Of a stretch of DNA of 64,000 bases, positions 34,673 through 44,052 are shown one piece after another. The position numbers and the translations under genes are program-made. Each line of letters opens with the position of its first letter. Positions within the stretch are counted from its first letter, which is position 1. The notes beneath the pieces are model-generated. The model ran no database searches. It was not told the DNA's origin and was given only the letters and a program-made list of their open reading frames with translations. The DNA is from Lacipirellula limnantheis (GTDB taxonomy: Bacteria; Planctomycetota; Planctomycetia; Pirellulales; Lacipirellulaceae), in the NCBI RefSeq assembly GCF_007746075.1, contig NZ_CP036339.1, positions 4,865,786 through 4,929,785 on the forward strand. Direction: 5' to 3'.

Positions 34673-35761
34673 TCAGTTATGCGAGACGTTCCCCTTCGAT
34701 TCGCCGTTCAAATGTCGGCGAAGGTAAGTCGCGCGCTCGATGTTCCGGTCGGCTTGGTCGAGTTCCACGCCCGAGAGCTTTTGCAAGTGGGCCGGCTGCG
34801 TGTGAATCAGCAGCTTGTTGACCGTCGGAATCGCCAGGTCGCCGATCAGTCCCAGATTAATCCCCATCCGTACGCTCGAGAGGAGATGCATCGTCTCCTC
34901 GCTACTGATCGTCTGTGCGGTCCGCAAGATGCCAAAGGCCCGGCTCACGCGATCGTGGAGCGTCTCTTGGCTGTTTTCGATCAGAAAGCTGCGGGCCTGG
35001 CGCTCGTAGTCGATGAGAACCGGCACCACGTCGGCGACCTTCTTGGCGAGTTCCTCTTCGGTTTGGCCGAGAGTGACCTGATTGCTGATCTGGTAGAAGT
35101 CGCCTGTCGCCTGCGAGCCTTCACCGTACAAACCGCGTACGGCGAGGTTGATTTTGTGAAGGCTCTTGAAGACCTTTTCGATTTGCCGCGTGATCGCGAG
35201 CGCCGGCAGGTGGAGCATCACGCTCACGCGGACGCCGGTGCCGGTGTTCGTGGGACAGGCGGTCAGGTAGCCGAGCCGCTCGTTGTAGGCGTAGGTGACT
35301 TGCTCTTCGATCATGTCGTCGAGTTTCGTCGCCTGTTCCCACGCTTCGTTGAGCGCGAGCCCGCTGTGCATCACTTGGATCCGCAGGTGATCTTCCTCGT
35401 TGATCATCACGCTGAAGCGTTCCGACGGATCGACGACCACCGCGCGGGCGCCTTCGCTCTGGGCATGCTCGCGGCTAATCAGCTGACGTTCCACCAGGAA
35501 CTGGCGATCGACTTCGGGGAGTTCGCTCACCTTCAGATAGAGCGATTCGGCGGGAGCTTTGCCTGCGGTTCGCAGCGACTCGACGCGGCCGTGCAAAATA
35601 CGCTCAATCTCAGCGCGATCGGCGTCTGTCGCACGCGAGATGAACGGAAAGTCGGCCAGGTTCCGCGCCAGCCGAATGCGGCTTGAAATGACGATGTCCG
35701 ACTCGGGGCCAGAGCCCCTCAGCCATTCACCGCTCGTGCTGGCGAGATCGTCGAGAGTCAT
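34673..35761 (-). CDS. mcsB: Protein-arginine kinase McsB
   Basis: 362 residues, the usual McsB length. ATP:guanido phosphotransferase fold: VISSRIRLARNLADFPF, YLTACPTNTGTGVRVSVM, HKINLAVRGLYGEGSQATG and the loop LGQTEEEL. McsB phosphorylates arginine residues on misfolded proteins for ClpC degradation in Firmicutes. McsA lies upstream on the same strand, with a hairpin repeat between (35771-35868). No ctsR or clpC is in the window, unlike Bacillus. It is likely cotranscribed with mcsA. Confidence 0.95.
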   Translation of the reverse strand: MTLDDLASTSGEWLRGSGPESDIVISSRIRLARNLADFPFISRATDADRAEIERILHGRVESLRTAGKAPAESLYLKVSELPEVDRQFLVERQLISREHAQSEGARAVVVDPSERFSVMINEEDHLRIQVMHSGLALNEAWEQATKLDDMIEEQVTYAYNERLGYLTACPTNTGTGVRVSVMLHLPALAITRQIEKVFKSLHKINLAVRGLYGEGSQATGDFYQISNQVTLGQTEEELAKKVADVVPVLIDYERQARSFLIENSQETLHDRVSRAFGILRTAQTISSEETMHLLSSVRMGINLGLIGDLAIPTVNKLLIHTQPAHLQKLSGVELDQADRNIERATYLRRHLNGESKGNVSHN

Positions 35762-35770
35762 GAGGCGTAC

Positions 35771-35868
35771 GATGCTGGATGCTAGTTGGTGTGGGATGCT
35801 CGATGCTGGTCGCTAGATGCTGGAATTCGGCCGCCAGTTGCTCAACGGTTCTTCTCGAGCATCCAGCC
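35771..35868. repeat. Word-type repeat (GATGCT family) between mcsA and mcsB
   Basis: Repeats of GATGCTGGATGCT and GATGCTCGATGCTGG lead rightward; CTCGAGCATCCAGCC near the end (35854-35868) is an inverted copy of GGCTGGATGCTCGAG-like sequence. It lies between two genes that should be cotranscribed. Confidence 0.75.
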
Positions 35869-35874
35869 TCTCTC

Positions 35875-36399
35875 TCACTCGCCCTTTGCTTCGCGAAAGC
35901 CGGCTTCGATCTCACGGATCTTGTCGCGAATCTCCGACGCCCGTTCGTACTCTTCGGAGCTAACGGCCTCCTTCATCTCGCGGCGAAGGCGGATGAGCTG
36001 CGTCTGCTGGTCGGCGCCGTGGGGGCAGCGTTTTGGAACCTTGCCAACATGCTGCGTCTGGTCGTGGATGCTCATCAGCAGCGGTTCGAGTTCCTTCTCG
36101 AAGAAGACGTAATCGTGCGGGCAACCAAGACGGCCCTGCTTGCGGAATTGAAGGAACGTGATGCCGCAGACGGGGCAGGCTCGCTGGTCGAGCCGAGCCA
36201 ACTCGTCGGCCGTTTCGCCGACGGCCAAGTGTTGCGCCAATAAACCGGCCATCGCCGGCATGACGTCCTGTGCCTCTTCTTGCGAAGGGGCCAGAAACGA
36301 TTGGGCGCACTCTTCGCAGAGGTGAAGCTCGCTCGGCTCTCCATCAACCAGATCGGTGATATGGAAGGTCGCGGGCCGGTCGCACTTTTGGCACTTCAT
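35875..36399 (-). CDS. mcsA: McsA, zinc-finger/UVR-motif activator of McsB
   Basis: 174 residues. Zinc-binding pairs: CQKC and CEEC near the N-terminus, then CPVC and CPHD/RCPHG. The C-terminus holds a UVR-type motif (LRREMKEAVSSEEYERASEI). McsA binds and activates McsB and links to ClpC. ATG 36399 has AGGA nine bases upstream. Genes are in the order mcsA-mcsB. It is a normal McsA. Confidence 0.93.
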   Translation of the reverse strand: MKCQKCDRPATFHITDLVDGEPSELHLCEECAQSFLAPSQEEAQDVMPAMAGLLAQHLAVGETADELARLDQRACPVCGITFLQFRKQGRLGCPHDYVFFEKELEPLLMSIHDQTQHVGKVPKRCPHGADQQTQLIRLRREMKEAVSSEEYERASEIRDKIREIEAGFREAKGE

Positions 36400-36827
36400 G
36401 ATCGAATGTCCTGACAGCGCGAATTGAGCATCCCCATGATCGGCCGCGTCGAAATCTCAATGAGGCCTACGACAGGGCGAACCTCCGCGCCGCCAACCCA
36501 CTCTCTCTGGGCGAACGAGATCGGGCCAATTTCGATGCCGCTACAATAGAATCTGCTCCGCGCTATGGGGATTCTAGCCGTGAGCAAAGCAGTGTCAAGG
36601 TAACCACCAGCGGCGATAAGCCGTTGTGCTGTTTGGACATGGGTCGCCGGGCGAGGCGAAGTTGTGGGCCCTCACGAGGGGTGATAAAGTGACGCTTGCA
36701 GACCGCGGAACTTGGGAATTGGGCCCCTCGGGCCTGGGGGGAGCCGGGCGCTGGCGAGGCGCATCGCCGAGCGCTCGCCGATTGCCGACATTCCCCGCCC
36801 GCCGCCCCCATCAGGTTTGGACAATTC
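36400..36827. other. Gene-free stretch upstream of trpE
   Basis: About 430 bases between divergent mcsA and trpE. It must hold both promoters. No leader peptide with tandem Trp codons, T-box or anti-terminator was recognised. Confidence 0.45.
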
Positions 36828-38360
36828 ATGGCCCATCTTCCCTCGCTCGAGCGGTTCATCGAGCTCGCTCAAGGCGCCGACTTTGTTCCGGTCTACCGTG
36901 AACTGCTCAGCGACGCCCTTTCGCCCGTGCAGGCGTTCCGCCGGCTTGATCGCGGTCAGGCCGCTGGGCTCTTCGAGAGCGTCATCGGCGGCGAAAAGGT
37001 CGGCCGTTATAGCTTCGTCGCCAGCGACCCCTTTCTGTTGCTCGAAGCGCACGACACGCAGGTGAAGATCAGCCGCCGGAATGCCGCCGGCGGTACGGAT
37101 TCCTGGACCACGGAGGAGCTTGAAGTCGCCAACCCGCTTGAAACGCTGCGCGAGCAGGTGCAGGCGGTGCGGGTGGTTCACCTGCCGGAGTTGCCGCCGT
37201 TCATCGGCGGGGCCGTCGGTTACGCCGGCTATGATACGGTTCGCTACGTTGAGCGCCTCCCCAACGCCCCGCAGGATGATCGCAACCTGCCTGACCTAGC
37301 GTTCGGGCTGTTCGACCACATGGTCGTCTTCGACAATGTGCGGAAGACTGTCCACGTGCTGGCGCTGGCCGACCTGCGCGGGGCCGAAGACGACGATGAA
37401 ATCGCCCGCCGCCATCAATCCGCCTGCAAGCGGGTCGACGGTTACATCGCCGCGCTCAACGACCCAGACGATGGTCTGCAGCTTGCCGACATCGACGCCC
37501 GCGGGCCGGTGACGCTGCCTTACAAATCGAACTTCACGCAAACCGAGTTCGAACAAGCGGTTCGCAAGTGCGTTGAGTACATCCGCGCCGGCGACATCTT
37601 TCAGGTCGTTATCTCGCAGCGGCTGGCGATCGACTTCGACTGTCCCCCGTTCGAACTCTACCGCACGCTGCGGGTGGTTAACCCCAGCCCCTTTATGTTC
37701 TACCTGCGGATGCCGGGGACGACGCTGGTCGGCAGCTCGCCGGAGATCATGGTCCGCGTCATCGACGGCCTCGCCACGGTGCGTCCGCTGGCCGGCACGC
37801 GGCCCCGCGGGGCGACGGAAGAAGAGGACGCAAGACTCGCCGCGGACTTGCTGGCCGATCCGAAGGAATGCGCCGAGCATGTGATGCTGGTCGACCTCGG
37901 CCGCAACGACGTCGGCCGCGTGGCGCAGTTCGGCTCGGTTGAAATCTCCGACGTGATGGTGATCGAGCGCTACAGCCACGTCATGCACATCACCTCGAAC
38001 GTTACCGGCCAGCTGCGCGAAGACTGCGACGCCTTCGACGCACTGGCCGCCTGCCTGCCGGCAGGAACCGTCTCGGGCGCCCCGAAGGTGCGGGCGATGG
38101 AGATCATCGACGAGATCGAACCCCATCGCCGCGGCCCGTACGCAGGCGCTGTCGGCTACATCGACTTCGCTGGCAACATGGATACCTGCATCGCGCTCCG
38201 TACGGTCGTGCTGAAGGACAACACGGCCTACGTCCAAGCTGGCGCCGGCATCGTCGCCGACAGCGTCCCGGCGATGGAGTACCAGGAAACGCTCAACAAA
38301 GCCCGCGGATTGCTGAAGGCGATTGAAGTGACCAAACGGCGCAATCTGTCGAACAAGTAG
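36828..38360 (+). CDS. trpE: Anthranilate synthase component I
   Basis: 510 residues. The feedback site is at the N-terminus: GLFESVIGG (48-56) followed by GRYSF. The chorismate-utilising domain shows [24 protein letters not shown]-like [55 protein letters not shown] and [17 protein letters not shown]. It makes anthranilate from chorismate with TrpG-supplied ammonia. ATG 36828 opens the conserved N-terminus; longer forms lack a site. No trpG is adjacent. The GRYSF plus LFES pattern favours TrpE over PabB. Confidence 0.95.
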   Translation: MAHLPSLERFIELAQGADFVPVYRELLSDALSPVQAFRRLDRGQAAGLFESVIGGEKVGRYSFVASDPFLLLEAHDTQVKISRRNAAGGTDSWTTEELEVANPLETLREQVQAVRVVHLPELPPFIGGAVGYAGYDTVRYVERLPNAPQDDRNLPDLAFGLFDHMVVFDNVRKTVHVLALADLRGAEDDDEIARRHQSACKRVDGYIAALNDPDDGLQLADIDARGPVTLPYKSNFTQTEFEQAVRKCVEYIRAGDIFQVVISQRLAIDFDCPPFELYRTLRVVNPSPFMFYLRMPGTTLVGSSPEIMVRVIDGLATVRPLAGTRPRGATEEEDARLAADLLADPKECAEHVMLVDLGRNDVGRVAQFGSVEISDVMVIERYSHVMHITSNVTGQLREDCDAFDALAACLPAGTVSGAPKVRAMEIIDEIEPHRRGPYAGAVGYIDFAGNMDTCIALRTVVLKDNTAYVQAGAGIVADSVPAMEYQETLNKARGLLKAIEVTKRRNLSNK

Positions 38361-38397
38361 CCCACGAATATGGCAACACGAAGCCCGATCCCAATGC

Positions 38398-38481
38398 GTC
38401 AGTTGTCCGTCGTCAGTTGTTAGTTGATGTTGATGCGAGCTCGCAATTGACTACTGACAACGGACGACTGACAACGGACAA
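38398..38481. repeat. Word-type inverted repeat (GTCAGTTGTCCGT family)
   Basis: Left arm 38398-38426 (GTCAGTTGTCCGTCGTCAGT...) is the near reverse complement of 38444-38481 (ending CTGACAACGGACAA). It ends eight bases before the YqgE start codon, so it may hold or block the ribosome site. Its translation LTTDNGRLTTDN is a known artefact-type peptide. Confidence 0.88.
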
Positions 38482-38488
38482 TTTTGCT

Positions 38489-39040
38489 ATGAAATCACTA
38501 GCCGGCCAGTTCCTCGTCGCGTCGCCTCATTTGAAGGACCCGAATTTTTCGCGGACGGTCGTACTGATGCTCCAGCATGAAGAGCAGGGCGCCCTCGGCG
38601 TGATCATCAATCGGCCCGGCGACAAGACCGTCGACGACGTCTGGAAAATGATCGGTAACGATCCGGTCGACACCGACGAGCCAGTCTACGTCGGCGGGCC
38701 AGTGCCGGGGCCGCTCATCGCGCTCCACAATCAGAAGGAGTTCGCCGAGAAGGAGATCCACCCGAAGCTCTTCATGTCGATGCAGAAGGACGCCATCGAC
38801 CTGCTCGTCCGCCGTACGGGGGCCAAGTATCGTCTCTTCAGCGGTCACTCCGGCTGGGGTGGCGGCCAGCTTGAAGAAGAACTACAGGTCGGCGGCTGGC
38901 TCACCTCGCCGGCACGCGTGAGCGACATCTTTGCCGACCCAGAAGGAATCTGGAAACGAGTCTGCAACGAAATCGGCCTGCGGATTGTCGCGCCTAATCT
39001 TCCCGCCGAACAACGCCCGCCAGACGCCAGTTTGAACTGA
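38489..39040 (+). CDS. YqgE/AlgH family protein
   Basis: 183 residues starting MKSLAGQFLVASPHLKDPNF. Typical motifs: RTVVLMLQHEEQGALGVIIN, PVYVGGPVPGPLIALH, LFSGHSGWGGGQLEEEL. The family is often near Holliday-junction genes, but its function is unsettled. ATG 38489 opens the conserved start; upstream frame lies in the repeat. The region immediately before it is the repeat's right arm rather than a Shine-Dalgarno, so translation signal is unusual. Confidence 0.94.
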   Translation: MKSLAGQFLVASPHLKDPNFSRTVVLMLQHEEQGALGVIINRPGDKTVDDVWKMIGNDPVDTDEPVYVGGPVPGPLIALHNQKEFAEKEIHPKLFMSMQKDAIDLLVRRTGAKYRLFSGHSGWGGGQLEEELQVGGWLTSPARVSDIFADPEGIWKRVCNEIGLRIVAPNLPAEQRPPDASLN

Positions 39041-39051
39041 GCACAACCGCA

Positions 39052-39117
39052 CTGCGCCTCCGCGCCTCTGCGAGAGACGAATTTGAAAAAACCTCTCGCA
39101 GAGGCGCTGAGGCGCAG
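39052..39117. repeat. Inverted repeat with 25-base arms (GCCTCTGCG family)
   Basis: CTGCGCCTCCGCGCCTCTGC then GAGAG (39052-39076) pairs with 39093-39117 with one mismatch in 25. It lies 12 bases after the YqgE stop and could end transcription as a hairpin. Its translations are known artefact peptides. Confidence 0.92.
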
Positions 39118-39292
39118 AGAAAACGCGGCGTTTGGACAGGATAGTGCGCAAATTTCGACAAGCTTTGCCGAGGATTGGCAGTCGCGGACGCTTCGTCGCC
39201 CATCTCCAGCCGGGTATGATGGAGGACGGCAGCGGCCGCGCCAATCGGGTGAGGCCGCTGAGACTTCCGACTCCACCGTAGAGGGTCAGCGG

Positions 39293-42200
39293 ATGGCTCG
39301 TCGTGGGACTCTTCTAATCGCGTCATTATCCATCGCCGCCGTCGCCTTCCTTGCGACCGGTAGTTTACCCGCACGCGCCGGCGCGATTAACTTCAGCCGC
39401 GATGTGCGGCCAATTCTGTCGGACAAGTGCTTTGCCTGCCACGGCCCCGAAGCCGCGTCGCGAAAGGCGGGCTTCCGACTGGATGAACGGGAGAGCGCCG
39501 TCGGCGCGGCCGAATCAGGGATGACGCCAATCACTCCTGGCGATCCCGACGCCAGCGAACTGATCGCACGGATCACCAGTGAAGACGAATCGGTTCGAAT
39601 GCCGCCGACCAACAGCCACAAATCCCTCACGCCAGAGGAGATCGAAACGCTTCGCCGCTGGATTGCCGAAGGCGCCGAGTGGCAAGCCCATTGGTCGTTT
39701 ACGCCGCCCGTAAAGCACGACCCGCCGGCCGTGGCTCACGAGCACTGGCCGCGCGAAACGCTCGACAAGTTTATTCTTGCGCGGCTCGAACGCGAGCAGC
39801 TGGCGCCCGCCGTCGAGGCCGATCGCGTGACGCTGCTGCGACGCGTGACGCTCGATCTCACTGGCCTGCCGCCGACGCCGGCGGAGATGGACGACTTCCT
39901 CGCCGACAATCGCCCCGACGCCTACGAGCGGGCAGTCGACCGCTTGCTGGCGTCGCCGCGCTTCGGCGAACACATGGCTCGTTTCTGGCTCGACGCCGCC
40001 CGCTACGGCGATACGCACGGACTGCACCTCGACAACTACCGCGAGATGTGGCCGTACCGCGATTGGGTCGTTCGGGCCTTCAATCGCAATCTGCCGTTCA
40101 ATGAATTCATCGTCGAGCAACTCGCCGGCGACTTGCTGCCTTCGCCCACCGACGAGCAGTTGATTGCCACCGGCTTTAACCGCTGCCATGTCTCAACCAA
40201 TGAGGGCGGCGTGATCCCCGAGGAAGTCTATGTCACGGCCGTCGTCGACCGCGTCGAAACTTTCGGCACGGTAATGCTCGGCCTCACCGTCGGCTGCACG
40301 CGCTGCCACGATCACAAATACGATCCGCTCACGCAGGGGGACTTCTATTCGCTGTTTGCCTATTTCAACAGCCTCGACGGCAATGAGATGGACGGCAACC
40401 GCGAGGACCCGGCGCCGGTGATTCGTGCGCCGCTGCCTGAGCAGACGGCGCGATTGGCAGAGCTCGATCAGCAGATCGCCGCCGCCGAGACGAAGCTCGC
40501 CGCCGATTGGCCCGAACTCGACGCGCAGCAGGCTGATTGGGAACGGCAGTTCGTTTCCGCCGTTGAACCGGAAAATGTCGGCGGATCGGGCTCGCCGCCT
40601 GAAGCGGTCGCGGCGAACTCGAAAGATTACCTCGCGGTCAGTGAGTGGCATTGGGTCGGGCCCTTCTCTGATCCCGAGCGCTATCTCAAGAGCAAGAAGC
40701 ACGGTCCGGAAGGCGCCGAGCGCATCGACCTCGCCGAAAAATTCAAACTTGCCACCGGCGAGGAGGTCGGCTGGGTTCGCAAGCCAGAGTGGGTCGACGG
40801 CCAAGTCCATAACGACCTGCCAGGCGACCCCGCGGCGAACTTCTTGTTCCGCACGATCACCGTCGGCAAGCCACAAGATCTGGAGATCTCGCTCGGCAGC
40901 GACGACGGCATTCGCGTCTACCTCAATAACGAGCTATTGTTGCAACGGGACGATTCGCGCTCCGCTGCGGCCGACCAGGAGAAGCTCGTCCTGAAGCTCA
41001 AACGGGGCGAGAACCGCCTGTTGGTGAAGATCCTGAACTTCGCCGGCCAGTCGGGGTTCTACTTCGCCGTGAAGACTGATCAGCCGATCATGCCGCCGGA
41101 CGTTTTGGCGGCCGCGAGTCGCCATGCGGCCGAGCGTTCTGCCGACGACGCCAAACTGGTCCGACAATTTTTCCGCAACACGGCAGCGCGTTCAGCGGCG
41201 CTCGATCAACTGCGGACGGAGCTCGCCGCGGTCCGTAAGGAACGGACCGACGTCGACACGGCCGTGGCGACAACGCTGATTTTTAAGGAAATGGCGACGC
41301 CCAAACCTTCCTACATCCTCAACCGCGGCGAGTACGACCAGCATGGCGCCGAAGTGACGCGGCGGACGCCGACGATGCTGCCGCCGATGGAGGCCGCGGC
41401 GCCAAACAACCGCTTGGGGCTCGCCCAGTGGCTCGTCTCACCCGCGAATCCGCTGCCGGCGCGCGTGGCGGTGAACCGCTTCTGGCAACAGTTCTTCGGC
41501 GTCGGCCTGGTGAAGACGACGAACGACTTCGGCGCCCAGGGAGAAGCCCCCAGCCACCCAGAACTGCTCGATTGGCTCGCCGTCGACTTCATGGAGCACG
41601 GTTGGGACGTGAAACGACTGGTGCGCGAGCTGGTCGTCTCGGCCGCGTATCGGCAGACGTCTCACGTCTCGCCCGAACTTTACATGCGCGATCCAGAGAA
41701 CCGGCTGCTCGCCCGCGGCGCCCGCTTCCGCCTCGACGCCGAAATGCTGCGCGACCAGGCCCTCTACTCCAGCGGCTTGCTCGTCGAGAAGATGGGCGGC
41801 CCCAGCGTCAAGCCGCCGCAACCGGCCGGCTTGTGGGAAGCGGTCGGCTACTCGGGCTCGAACACGGTGAAGTTCGTTGCCGACGAGGGTCACGAGAAAG
41901 TCCACCGGCGCACGCTTTACACCTTCATCAAGCGGACGGCGCCTCCGCCGGAAATGAACACGTTCGACGCCCCTTCGCGCGAATCGTGCATCGTCCGCCG
42001 CGAGCGGACCAACACGCCGCTGCAGGCGCTGTTGCTGCTGAACGATCCGCAATACGTCGAAGCCGCTCGCAGCTTAGCGGAGCGTACCATGCACGAAGGG
42101 GGCGACTCCGTGGAACAGCGGGCGAGATTCTTGTTCCAGACGGCGACTTGCCGGCAGCCCCGGGTCGACGAGCTGAGCGACTTGGTCGCCGCCTACGAAC

Positions 42201-42361
42201 AAGAACTCGAACACTTTCGAGCGAACGCCAAGGCTGCCGAGGAATTGATCGCCAGCGGCAGCCTGAAGGCCGACGAAAAACTCGATCGACCCGAGTTGGC
42301 GGCGTGGACCATGGCGGCCAACGTCGTGCTCAACTTGGATGAAGTCGTCACGCGCAACTAG
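39293..42361 (+). CDS. Planctomycete cytochrome/DUF1549/DUF1553 protein
   Basis: 1022 residues. A signal peptide (1-30) precedes a c-type haem site CFACH at 46-50 (planctomycete cytochrome C domain). DUF1549 covers ~140-350 (LTGLPPTPAEMDDFLADN, WLDAARYGDTHGL). A beta-rich insert at ~430-590 (VSEWHWVGPF, ISLGSDDGIRVYLNNELLL) resembles PA14/carbohydrate-binding modules. DUF1553 covers ~680-950 (NRFWQQFFGVGLVKT, RTLYTFIKRTAPPPEM, TNTPLQALLLLNDPQ). These large exported proteins occur in many copies per planctomycete genome and are often linked with sulfatases or polysaccharide use; role unproven. The DUF1501 gene follows. GAGGGT precedes the ATG. Confidence 0.93.
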   Translation: MARRGTLLIASLSIAAVAFLATGSLPARAGAINFSRDVRPILSDKCFACHGPEAASRKAGFRLDERESAVGAAESGMTPITPGDPDASELIARITSEDESVRMPPTNSHKSLTPEEIETLRRWIAEGAEWQAHWSFTPPVKHDPPAVAHEHWPRETLDKFILARLEREQLAPAVEADRVTLLRRVTLDLTGLPPTPAEMDDFLADNRPDAYERAVDRLLASPRFGEHMARFWLDAARYGDTHGLHLDNYREMWPYRDWVVRAFNRNLPFNEFIVEQLAGDLLPSPTDEQLIATGFNRCHVSTNEGGVIPEEVYVTAVVDRVETFGTVMLGLTVGCTRCHDHKYDPLTQGDFYSLFAYFNSLDGNEMDGNREDPAPVIRAPLPEQTARLAELDQQIAAAETKLAADWPELDAQQADWERQFVSAVEPENVGGSGSPPEAVAANSKDYLAVSEWHWVGPFSDPERYLKSKKHGPEGAERIDLAEKFKLATGEEVGWVRKPEWVDGQVHNDLPGDPAANFLFRTITVGKPQDLEISLGSDDGIRVYLNNELLLQRDDSRSAAADQEKLVLKLKRGENRLLVKILNFAGQSGFYFAVKTDQPIMPPDVLAAASRHAAERSADDAKLVRQFFRNTAARSAALDQLRTELAAVRKERTDVDTAVATTLIFKEMATPKPSYILNRGEYDQHGAEVTRRTPTMLPPMEAAAPNNRLGLAQWLVSPANPLPARVAVNRFWQQFFGVGLVKTTNDFGAQGEAPSHPELLDWLAVDFMEHGWDVKRLVRELVVSAAYRQTSHVSPELYMRDPENRLLARGARFRLDAEMLRDQALYSSGLLVEKMGGPSVKPPQPAGLWEAVGYSGSNTVKFVADEGHEKVHRRTLYTFIKRTAPPPEMNTFDAPSRESCIVRRERTNTPLQALLLLNDPQYVEAARSLAERTMHEGGDSVEQRARFLFQTATCRQPRVDELSDLVAAYEQELEHFRANAKAAEELIASGSLKADEKLDRPELAAWTMAANVVLNLDEVVTRN

Positions 42362-42397
42362 CGTCACAAACGAGAACGAATTAACCGCCAAGACCAT

Positions 42398-42444
42398 TTA
42401 GCCCCGCCGCTCGCGGCGGGTTCGCGGGCTTTGCCCGCGGCTAA
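42398..42444. repeat. Back-to-back hairpins bounded by TTAGCC/GGCTAA
   Basis: TTAGCC starts the element and GGCTAA ends it (reverse complements). Inside are two hairpins, CCGCCGC/GCGGCGG and CGCGGGC/GCCCGCG. It lies between the DUF1553 and DUF1501 genes, so it may divide their expression. Confidence 0.88.
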
Positions 42445-42469
42445 AGGGCCGCACAAGGACGCAATCCTG

Positions 42470-43951
42470 ATGTCCGCTTCCAATCCTATTCAGCAATACG
42501 CTAGCGCCCTCACGCGTCGCCACTTCTTCGGGCAGGGGGCCTTCGGGCTCGGCGCCGCGGCCCTCGGCTCGCTGCTGCCCTCGTCGATCTTCACGCCGGG
42601 CGTCGCCCTCGGCAATTCCGTCGCCGCCGGCGGCATGCGCGATCTTCCGCACTTCGCTCCCACGGCGAAACGCGCCATTTATCTCCACATGAACGGCGGT
42701 CCCAGCCAGATGGACCTCTTCGACTACAAGCCGAAGATGGCCGACATGTTCGACGTCGATCTCCCCGAGTCGATCCGCAAGGGGCAACGGCTGACGACGA
42801 TGACGTCGGGCCAAACTCGCTTTCCGCTCGCGCCGTCGAAGTTCAAGTTCCGGCAGTACGGCCAGCAAGCCGCATGGATCAGCGAGCTGTTGCCTTACAC
42901 CGCCCGCATGGCCGACGACCTCGCAATCGTGAAGACTGTCTGGACCGAAGCCATCAATCACGATCCCGCCGTCACCTATATCTGCACAGGCAATCAGCTT
43001 CCGGGCAAGGCGAGCCTCGGATCGTGGCTCAGCTACGGTCTGGGAACAATGAACGCCAATCTGCCGGCGTTCGTCGTGATGACGCCGAGCTGGTCGTCGA
43101 AGACCGACGCCCAAGCCATCTACAATCGCCTCTGGGGGAGCGGCTACCTGCCCACGCAACACCAGGGCGTGGCGCTCCGCTCGCAGGGCGATCCGGTGCT
43201 GTTCCTTTCGAACCCCCCCGGCGTCGACGCCGCGACGCGCCGCCGCACACTCGACCGTATCGCCCGGTTCAACCATCGCACGCTCGCTGAGATTGGCGAC
43301 CCCGAAACGCAAACGCGCATCGATCAGTACGAGATGGCGTTCCGCATGCAGACGTCGGTGCCGGAACTCACGAATCTCGCTGACGAGCCGCAGCACATTC
43401 TCGATATGTACGGCCCCGACGCGCTCAAGCCGGGCACGTTCGCCGCGAGTTGCCTGTTGGCGCGTCGTTTGGCGGAGCGCGACGTACGTTTCGTGCAAAT
43501 CTTCCACCGCGGCTGGGATCAACACGGCAATATCGCCGGCGACCTGCCGCTGCAGTGCCAGGACGTCGACCAGGCGGCTTGGGCGCTCGTGCAAGATCTC
43601 AAACAGCGCGGCCTGCTGCAAGATACGCTGGTGATCTGGGGCGGCGAGTTCGGCCGCACGGTTTATTGCCAGGGCGGCCTCACGCGCGAGAACTACGGCC
43701 GCGACCATCACCCCCGCTGCTTTACGATGTGGATGACCGGCGGCGGCGTCCGCCCCGGCATGACATACGGCGAAACCGACGATTTCAGTTACAACATTGT
43801 CGACAAGCCGGTGCACATCCACGACCTCAACGCGACGATACTCCACGCGCTGGGGATCGATCACACTCGGCTCACCTTCCGCGCGCAGGGCCTCGACCAG
43901 CGCCTCACCGGCGTCGAAGAGCACCACGCAGTGACGGATCTTCTCGTGTAA
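42470..43951 (+). CDS. DUF1501 family protein
   Basis: 493 residues. A twin-arginine signal (Arg16-Arg17, [18 protein letters not shown]) starts it. DUF1501 motifs: [26 protein letters not shown]-like [48 protein letters not shown] and [20 protein letters not shown]. The fold is alkaline-phosphatase/sulfatase-like. The gene forms a classic pair with the preceding DUF1553 protein. It lies 108 bases downstream; a hairpin is in the gap. AAGGA precedes the ATG. Both are likely exported. Confidence 0.95.
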   Translation: MSASNPIQQYASALTRRHFFGQGAFGLGAAALGSLLPSSIFTPGVALGNSVAAGGMRDLPHFAPTAKRAIYLHMNGGPSQMDLFDYKPKMADMFDVDLPESIRKGQRLTTMTSGQTRFPLAPSKFKFRQYGQQAAWISELLPYTARMADDLAIVKTVWTEAINHDPAVTYICTGNQLPGKASLGSWLSYGLGTMNANLPAFVVMTPSWSSKTDAQAIYNRLWGSGYLPTQHQGVALRSQGDPVLFLSNPPGVDAATRRRTLDRIARFNHRTLAEIGDPETQTRIDQYEMAFRMQTSVPELTNLADEPQHILDMYGPDALKPGTFAASCLLARRLAERDVRFVQIFHRGWDQHGNIAGDLPLQCQDVDQAAWALVQDLKQRGLLQDTLVIWGGEFGRTVYCQGGLTRENYGRDHHPRCFTMWMTGGGVRPGMTYGETDDFSYNIVDKPVHIHDLNATILHALGIDHTRLTFRAQGLDQRLTGVEEHHAVTDLLV

Positions 43952-44052
43952 GTCAGCTTGCTGGCACGAGTCGCCCTTGCTGGCGCGAATGAGTAAGGAG
44001 TAACTCGCTCCGTTCGCTAGGGACTATCCTCAGACAAAGAAGGAAGCGAGCT

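Noticed and set aside
36400-36827. Trp attenuator or T-box upstream of trpE
   Set aside because: No leader peptide with adjacent Trp codons and no T-box-like specifier/antiterminator stems recognised.
42398-43927. Minus-strand open frame of 509 codons antisense to the DUF1501 gene
   Set aside because: Third-position GC bias keeps antisense frames open; the DUF1501 motifs are on the plus strand.
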